Shown piece by piece: positions 13,181-16,050 of a stretch of 16,050 nucleotides of DNA. The DNA is from Oscillospiraceae bacterium (GTDB lineage Bacteria > Bacillota > Clostridia > Oscillospirales > Ruminococcaceae), in the NCBI GenBank assembly GCA_016296485.1, contig JAEDJF010000028.1, forward strand, positions 1-16,050. The letters are read 5' to 3'. The notes below the pieces were generated by a model that saw only the letters and a list, made by a program, of their open reading frames with translations, was not told where the DNA came from and ran no database searches. Each line of letters starts with the position of its first letter. Within the stretch, counting starts at the first letter, position 1. Both the position numbers and the translations under genes were made by a program.

Positions 13181-13912
13181 TTATTGTTTATCCATCTGGC
13201 GCAGGAACACAAAGACCGCGAGGGCGGCGGTCACGAGCCCGTAGCCGAGAACCCAAAGCATATCGGGCATAATTTCACCGAAGCTCCCCGCAAGGGCGGC
13301 TTTGCCCGTTTCGACGGCGTGGACAAAAGGAAGAGCGTAAGCGATTTTCTTAAAAAGCCCGCCCACAAGTTCGAGGTCGAACCAAGCACCGGAGAGAAAG
13401 GCGGTGAGGTTCGTTATGAGTGCGCCGCAAATCCCGCCCACCTGTTTATCCGTCAGCACGCTTCCGCAAAGAAGCCCGAGGGCGATAAAGAAGACTGCGG
13501 CGGGAATTACCGAAAGAATCGCCCAAAGGATATTTACCGTCACTTTAAGCCCCAGCAGCACGGAAGCGGCGTAGCAAATTACGCACTGCAAAACCGCCAT
13601 CGGGAGAAGCGGGATCGTATATCCGACAATAAAATCCGCCGCAGAAAGGGGCGTAGTGTACAGCCGAAGGAGAAGCGAGCCCGTCCGGTCCTTTGCGACT
13701 ATCGTCGCGGAAAAGAGGGTCATAAACGAAAGCCCGAAAACAGCCATTCCCGGGGTGAGATTTTCGAGAGCGAAAATTTTGACCGGGATATTTGCCTGTA
13801 TCATCGTCATCATCAAAAGCAAAATCACCGGAAAACCGAGACCGAAGGCGAGATTCAGCGGGTCCCGGAGGATTTCTTTCGCGACACGGGAAGAAAAAGT
13901 CATCGTTTTCAT
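13181..13912 (-). CDS. ABC-2 type transporter permease
   Basis: 243-residue membrane subunit of an ABC exporter. It begins with a short amphipathic cytoplasmic stretch (FSSRVAKEILRDPLN), then about six hydrophobic segments: LAFGLGFPVILLLMM, a segment around GMAVFGLSFMTLFSATIVA, IVGYTIPLLPMAVLQCVICY, ILWAILSVIPAAVFFIALGLL, ALITNLTAFLSGAW, and a final MLWVLGYGLVTAALAVFVFL. DRTGSLLLRLYTTPLSAADF is the conserved coupling region of ABC-2 (drug or polysaccharide type) permeases. ATG at 13912 follows GGAGG nine bases upstream; the stop of the ATPase gene is one base away. It works with the ATPase, presumably as a homodimer, in efflux of an unknown compound under TetR control. Confidence 0.95.
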   Translation of the reverse strand: MKTMTFSSRVAKEILRDPLNLAFGLGFPVILLLMMTMIQANIPVKIFALENLTPGMAVFGLSFMTLFSATIVAKDRTGSLLLRLYTTPLSAADFIVGYTIPLLPMAVLQCVICYAASVLLGLKVTVNILWAILSVIPAAVFFIALGLLCGSVLTDKQVGGICGALITNLTAFLSGAWFDLELVGGLFKKIAYALPFVHAVETGKAALAGSFGEIMPDMLWVLGYGLVTAALAVFVFLRQMDKQ

Positions 13913-13913
13913 T

Positions 13914-14639
13914 TCATTTTTCCTCCTTTACAATGCGGACGAAGGCTTCCTCGAAGTTTTCGGTTCCCGCCTTTGCCTTTATTTCTTCCGCCGTCCCGGT
14001 AGAGATGAGGCGTCCGCCCTTCATAATTCCAATCCTGTCGGAAAGAGCCTGCGCCTCCTCCATATAGTGGGTCGTAAGAATTATCGTGATTTTCCCTTTA
14101 AGGGAGCGTATCAGCTCCCAAAGGTCGCCCCGGGCGAGAACGTCGAGCCCGAGGGTTGGCTCGTCCAAAAACAGTATTTCCGGTTCACAGATGAGCGCCA
14201 TAGCTATGCTGAGTCTTCTCTGCCAGCCGCCGGAGAGCTTTCCGGCGGGCTTTTTCATAACCTCCGAGAGGCTGAAAGCCCGGGAAAGCTCCGCCGTCTT
14301 TTCGGAGGTTTTCTCCTTTGAAAAGCCGTGGACTCCCGCCATAAGTTCAAGGTTTTCTTTAACGGTGAGCTTCGGGGCGACGGCGGTTTCCTGGGGCGAA
14401 ACGGCGATTATTGATTTCACTTCCGCTTTTTGGCTGACTATGCTTTTTCCGTTTAAAAAGGCATCGCCGGAGGTGGGCTTCGCGATGCAGGAAAGCATCT
14501 TTATCATTGTTGTTTTTCCCGCGCCGTTGACACCCAAAAGAGCGAAAAGCTCCCCCTTTTTAATTTTAAGGTCAAGACCGTCCACTGCGGTCAAATCTTT
14601 ATATTTTTTTGTAAGTTTTACAGTTTCAACTGCGTTCAT
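13914..14639 (-). CDS. ABC transporter ATP-binding protein
   Basis: 241-residue nucleotide-binding subunit powering the adjacent permease at the inner face of the membrane. Seen: A-loop Tyr13, Walker A GVNGAGKTT (36-44), Q-loop PQE (Gln83), signature LSGGWQRR (135-142), Walker B ILFLDEP (Asp159-Glu160), D-loop LGLD, and switch His191 in TTHY. All catalytic residues are intact. It belongs to the DrrA/CcmA-like class of ABC-2 exporters, used for drugs, lipids or bacteriocins. ATG at 14639 overlaps the TetR stop (ATGA, four bases), which indicates translational coupling in the TetR-ATPase-permease operon. Confidence 0.97.
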   Translation of the reverse strand: MNAVETVKLTKKYKDLTAVDGLDLKIKKGELFALLGVNGAGKTTMIKMLSCIAKPTSGDAFLNGKSIVSQKAEVKSIIAVSPQETAVAPKLTVKENLELMAGVHGFSKEKTSEKTAELSRAFSLSEVMKKPAGKLSGGWQRRLSIAMALICEPEILFLDEPTLGLDVLARGDLWELIRSLKGKITIILTTHYMEEAQALSDRIGIMKGGRLISTGTAEEIKAKAGTENFEEAFVRIVKEEK

Positions 14640-15208
14640 TTTTCTTCCTCCCCGGCGGAGTACCTCTCCTTCATTCCGCAGTAGGCGTCCGTCAGCATTT
14701 TACTGATAATCTCCCAATCCCAGTTGAGGTACCCGGTCGCGAGCATCGTAGCTATTCCGTGGACGTATATCCACATTTCAAGATGGAACATATACGCCTT
14801 CTTTCGGTCAAGCCCGGTGCTTTCCATTACCATTTCGACTATTTTTTCCCCGGCTTCGCCGCCGTTTCCGATTTCCTCACCCGTTCGGTCGCGCATAAAG
14901 AGGAGCTTAAAAAGCTCCTTTTCGTCCTTTGCGAACCGGATATACGCCATTCCGCTGGCTTTAAAAGGCGGGTATTTCCCCGACTCCACCTCGTTTTTTA
15001 TGTAGCTTTGATAAAGCCTGTCAGCAAGGCGAATTACTTCCCCGCGAATCTCCTCCATTGAGGAGAAGTTGGAGAAAATCGGCTGGGTAGAACAGCCGAG
15101 CTTCGCCGCAAGAGCCCTTGCGTTAAGGGCTTCGGCTCCGCTTTCCCGAACCATTTCCACTGCGGCGGTTTTTATATCTTCTTTTGAAACTTTTACTTTC
15201 GGCGGCAA
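14636..15208 (-). CDS. TetR-family transcriptional regulator
   Basis: 190-residue regulator, first gene of an operon with an ABC exporter. N-terminal helix-turn-helix at ~8-55: VSKEDIKTAAVEMVRESG, then ARALAAKLGCSTQPIFSNFSSMEEI, the recognition-helix region with the typical aromatic end. The C-terminal ligand domain contains MFHLEMWIYVHGIATMLATG, reminiscent of the WHG-type domain. TTG at 15208 is the start: AAGGAG lies about six bases upstream, and an in-frame open stretch further upstream covers the promoter and operator and has no ribosome binding site. A 30-bp palindrome overlapping the -10 and transcription start strongly suggests autorepression, with release by the exporter's substrate. 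Confidence 0.94.
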   Translation of the reverse strand: MPPKVKVSKEDIKTAAVEMVRESGAEALNARALAAKLGCSTQPIFSNFSSMEEIRGEVIRLADRLYQSYIKNEVESGKYPPFKASGMAYIRFAKDEKELFKLLFMRDRTGEEIGNGGEAGEKIVEMVMESTGLDRKKAYMFHLEMWIYVHGIATMLATGYLNWDWEIISKMLTDAYCGMKERYSAGEEEK

Positions 15209-15223
15209 AGTTGGCTCCTTTTG

Positions 15224-15253
15224 AATAACAGTAGTTATATAACCTATGTTATT
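15224..15253. promoter_or_regulatory. TetR operator palindrome
   Basis: A 30-bp near-perfect palindrome with outer arms AATAACA (15224-15230) and TGTTATT (15247-15253) and a fully symmetric 10-bp core GTTATATAAC (15234-15243). 24 of 30 positions are symmetric. It overlaps the -10 and transcription start of the TetR promoter on its downstream side, the ideal place to block RNA polymerase. Confidence 0.85.
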
Positions 15254-15279
15254 ATAGCAAGTCCTTCTTCCTTTGTCAA
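15251..15279 (-). promoter_or_regulatory. Consensus promoter of the TetR-ABC operon
   Basis: On the minus strand, TTGACA (15279-15274), a 17-bp spacer and TATAAT (15256-15251), both perfect. It starts four bases after the polysaccharide deacetylase stop codon. The start would be near 15244, inside the palindrome. Confidence 0.93.
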
Positions 15280-15282
15280 CGG

Positions 15283-16050
15283 TTATTTTCTGCTTTGCTG
15301 AACCGGCTTTTCCATATCCGGGAGGACGCCGAACTCGTAATCCTCCTCCTTGAATTTCTGTATTATTAGACGAAGCGCCTCCGGGGTGGTTTTTCGACCG
15401 CTGCTGTCGTGGAGAAGGACCACCACCTTGTTCTTTCCCTCGGAGGTTTTGAACACGTTCTGGGCAATTTCCCAGGCGGAGATGTACTGATGAATGCTGT
15501 CCTCGCCGTCGGCGTTCCAATCGTACCAGACGAAGCCCCGGCGGTCCATTTCGTCCGCTATGGCGTTCACAACGTCCCGGTCGGCAAGGGAGTTTGCGCT
15601 ACCTCCGGGGAATCGGAAAATGTCGCAGTACTCCCCGGTCACGGAATGGACCCACTCCCTGTCCTCGTTGAAATCCTCAAGAAAGGCGTCAATGGAGCTG
15701 TAAATTTTGCTGTACTCGTGGCTCCAGCTATGTATTCCAATGGCGTGACCCTCCTCGTGAATCCGCAAAAGGCGGCGGTCGGTGTTTTCGCCGCCGGGAC
15801 CGATTACGAAGAAGGTCGCCTTAACTTTTTCTTCAGAGAGAATATCGAGTATATCATCGGTCACGGCGGAGGGTCCGTCGTCGAAAGTGATATAAACCGC
15901 CTTTTCCGGCTCGCATTTTTCGCCGCTCGAAACGGGTTTCGACGCGTAAAGCTCCGGGTAGGGGTCGGCGGGCGCCGAAGCCATGAGCGGAGAAATGAGC
16001 ACCGTGCTCAAAATGAGCGCGGCAGCCGGGAAAATAAGCACGTTGAGCTT
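15283..16050 (-). CDS. Secreted polysaccharide deacetylase (NodB fold; 5' end outside window)
   Basis: Carbohydrate esterase family 4 enzyme, which removes N-acetyl groups from peptidoglycan or chitin-like glycans outside the membrane. All five motifs are seen, numbered from the in-frame GTG at 16041: TFDDGP (Asp54-Asp55), HSWSH (His104, His108), RFPGG (Arg143), YDWNADGED, and LLHDS (His211). The metal triad Asp-His-His is intact. The N-terminus VLIFPAAALILSTVLISPLMASA is a signal peptide or anchor core preceded by a Lys; the frame is open to the window edge (K-L-N before GTG), so the real start probably lies just outside. The enzyme is PdaA/B-like in size. It may act on cell wall or spore cortex, but the sequence alone does not say which. 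No terminator separates it from the TetR operon. Confidence 0.92.
   Translation of the reverse strand, partial: KLNVLIFPAAALILSTVLISPLMASAPADPYPELYASKPVSSGEKCEPEKAVYITFDDGPSAVTDDILDILSEEKVKATFFVIGPGGENTDRRLLRIHEEGHAIGIHSWSHEYSKIYSSIDAFLEDFNEDREWVHSVTGEYCDIFRFPGGSANSLADRDVVNAIADEMDRRGFVWYDWNADGEDSIHQYISAWEIAQNVFKTSEGKNKVVVLLHDSSGRKTTPEALRLIIQKFKEEDYEFGVLPDMEKPVQQSRK

Noticed and set aside
15209..15520. 104-codon N-terminal extension of the TetR gene
   Set aside because: It runs through the promoter, the operator and the end of the deacetylase gene, and lacks a ribosome binding site; the TTG at 15208 has AAGGAG at proper distance.

Overview
The window looks like chromosomal DNA from an anaerobic, low-to-mid-GC Firmicute of the class Clostridia, possibly an uncultured Oscillospirales-like gut lineage. 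This rests on strong purine-rich ribosome binding sites, frequent TTG and GTG starts, the rpsF-ssb-rpsR order, a sensory-type [FeFe]-hydrogenase paired with a SpoIIE-type phosphatase, a short (CotJC-like) manganese catalase, and many compact intrinsic terminators. No taxonomic search was possible, so the placement is an inference. I found no mobile element, CRISPR array, rRNA or integration scar. No stretch longer than about 200 bases lacks a gene.

Left end (1-2330): a PfkB-family ribokinase-like gene runs off the window to the left on the minus strand. A manganese catalase gene diverges from it and converges on a tRNA-Gln(CUG) gene, with a two-way terminator between the two. A monocistronic thioredoxin gene follows, with its own promoter and a two-way terminator.

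Minus-strand block (2328-7824): in transcription order this is glyA (serine hydroxymethyltransferase), rarA (AAA+ ATPase of replication-fork repair), a strong hairpin terminator, then two overlapping genes. The first encodes a [FeFe]-hydrogenase-like sensor (2x[4Fe-4S] ferredoxin, H-cluster domain, extra Fe-S domain, PAS, coiled coil). The second encodes a SpoIIE/PP2C phosphatase with an unrecognised C-terminal domain. I infer that the pair senses H2 or redox state and signals by dephosphorylation. It is the most interesting module here.

Plus-strand block (8008-11373): a diacylglycerol-kinase-family lipid kinase, a RING-like/zinc-ribbon membrane protein of the DUF2628 type, and the rpsF-ssb-rpsR operon behind a near-consensus promoter and a leader that may carry the S6:S18 autoregulatory element.

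Right end (11429-16050): a LytTR regulator/DUF3021 membrane-protein pair lies on the minus strand. Upstream of its promoter are two 9-bp direct repeats exactly 21 bp apart, the classic geometry of LytTR operators. A cytidylate-kinase-like gene diverges from it. A TetR-ATPase-permease operon on the minus strand then has a consensus promoter overlapped by a near-perfect 30-bp palindrome, presumably the TetR operator. A secreted polysaccharide deacetylase gene lies just upstream of that operon and leaves the window at the right edge.
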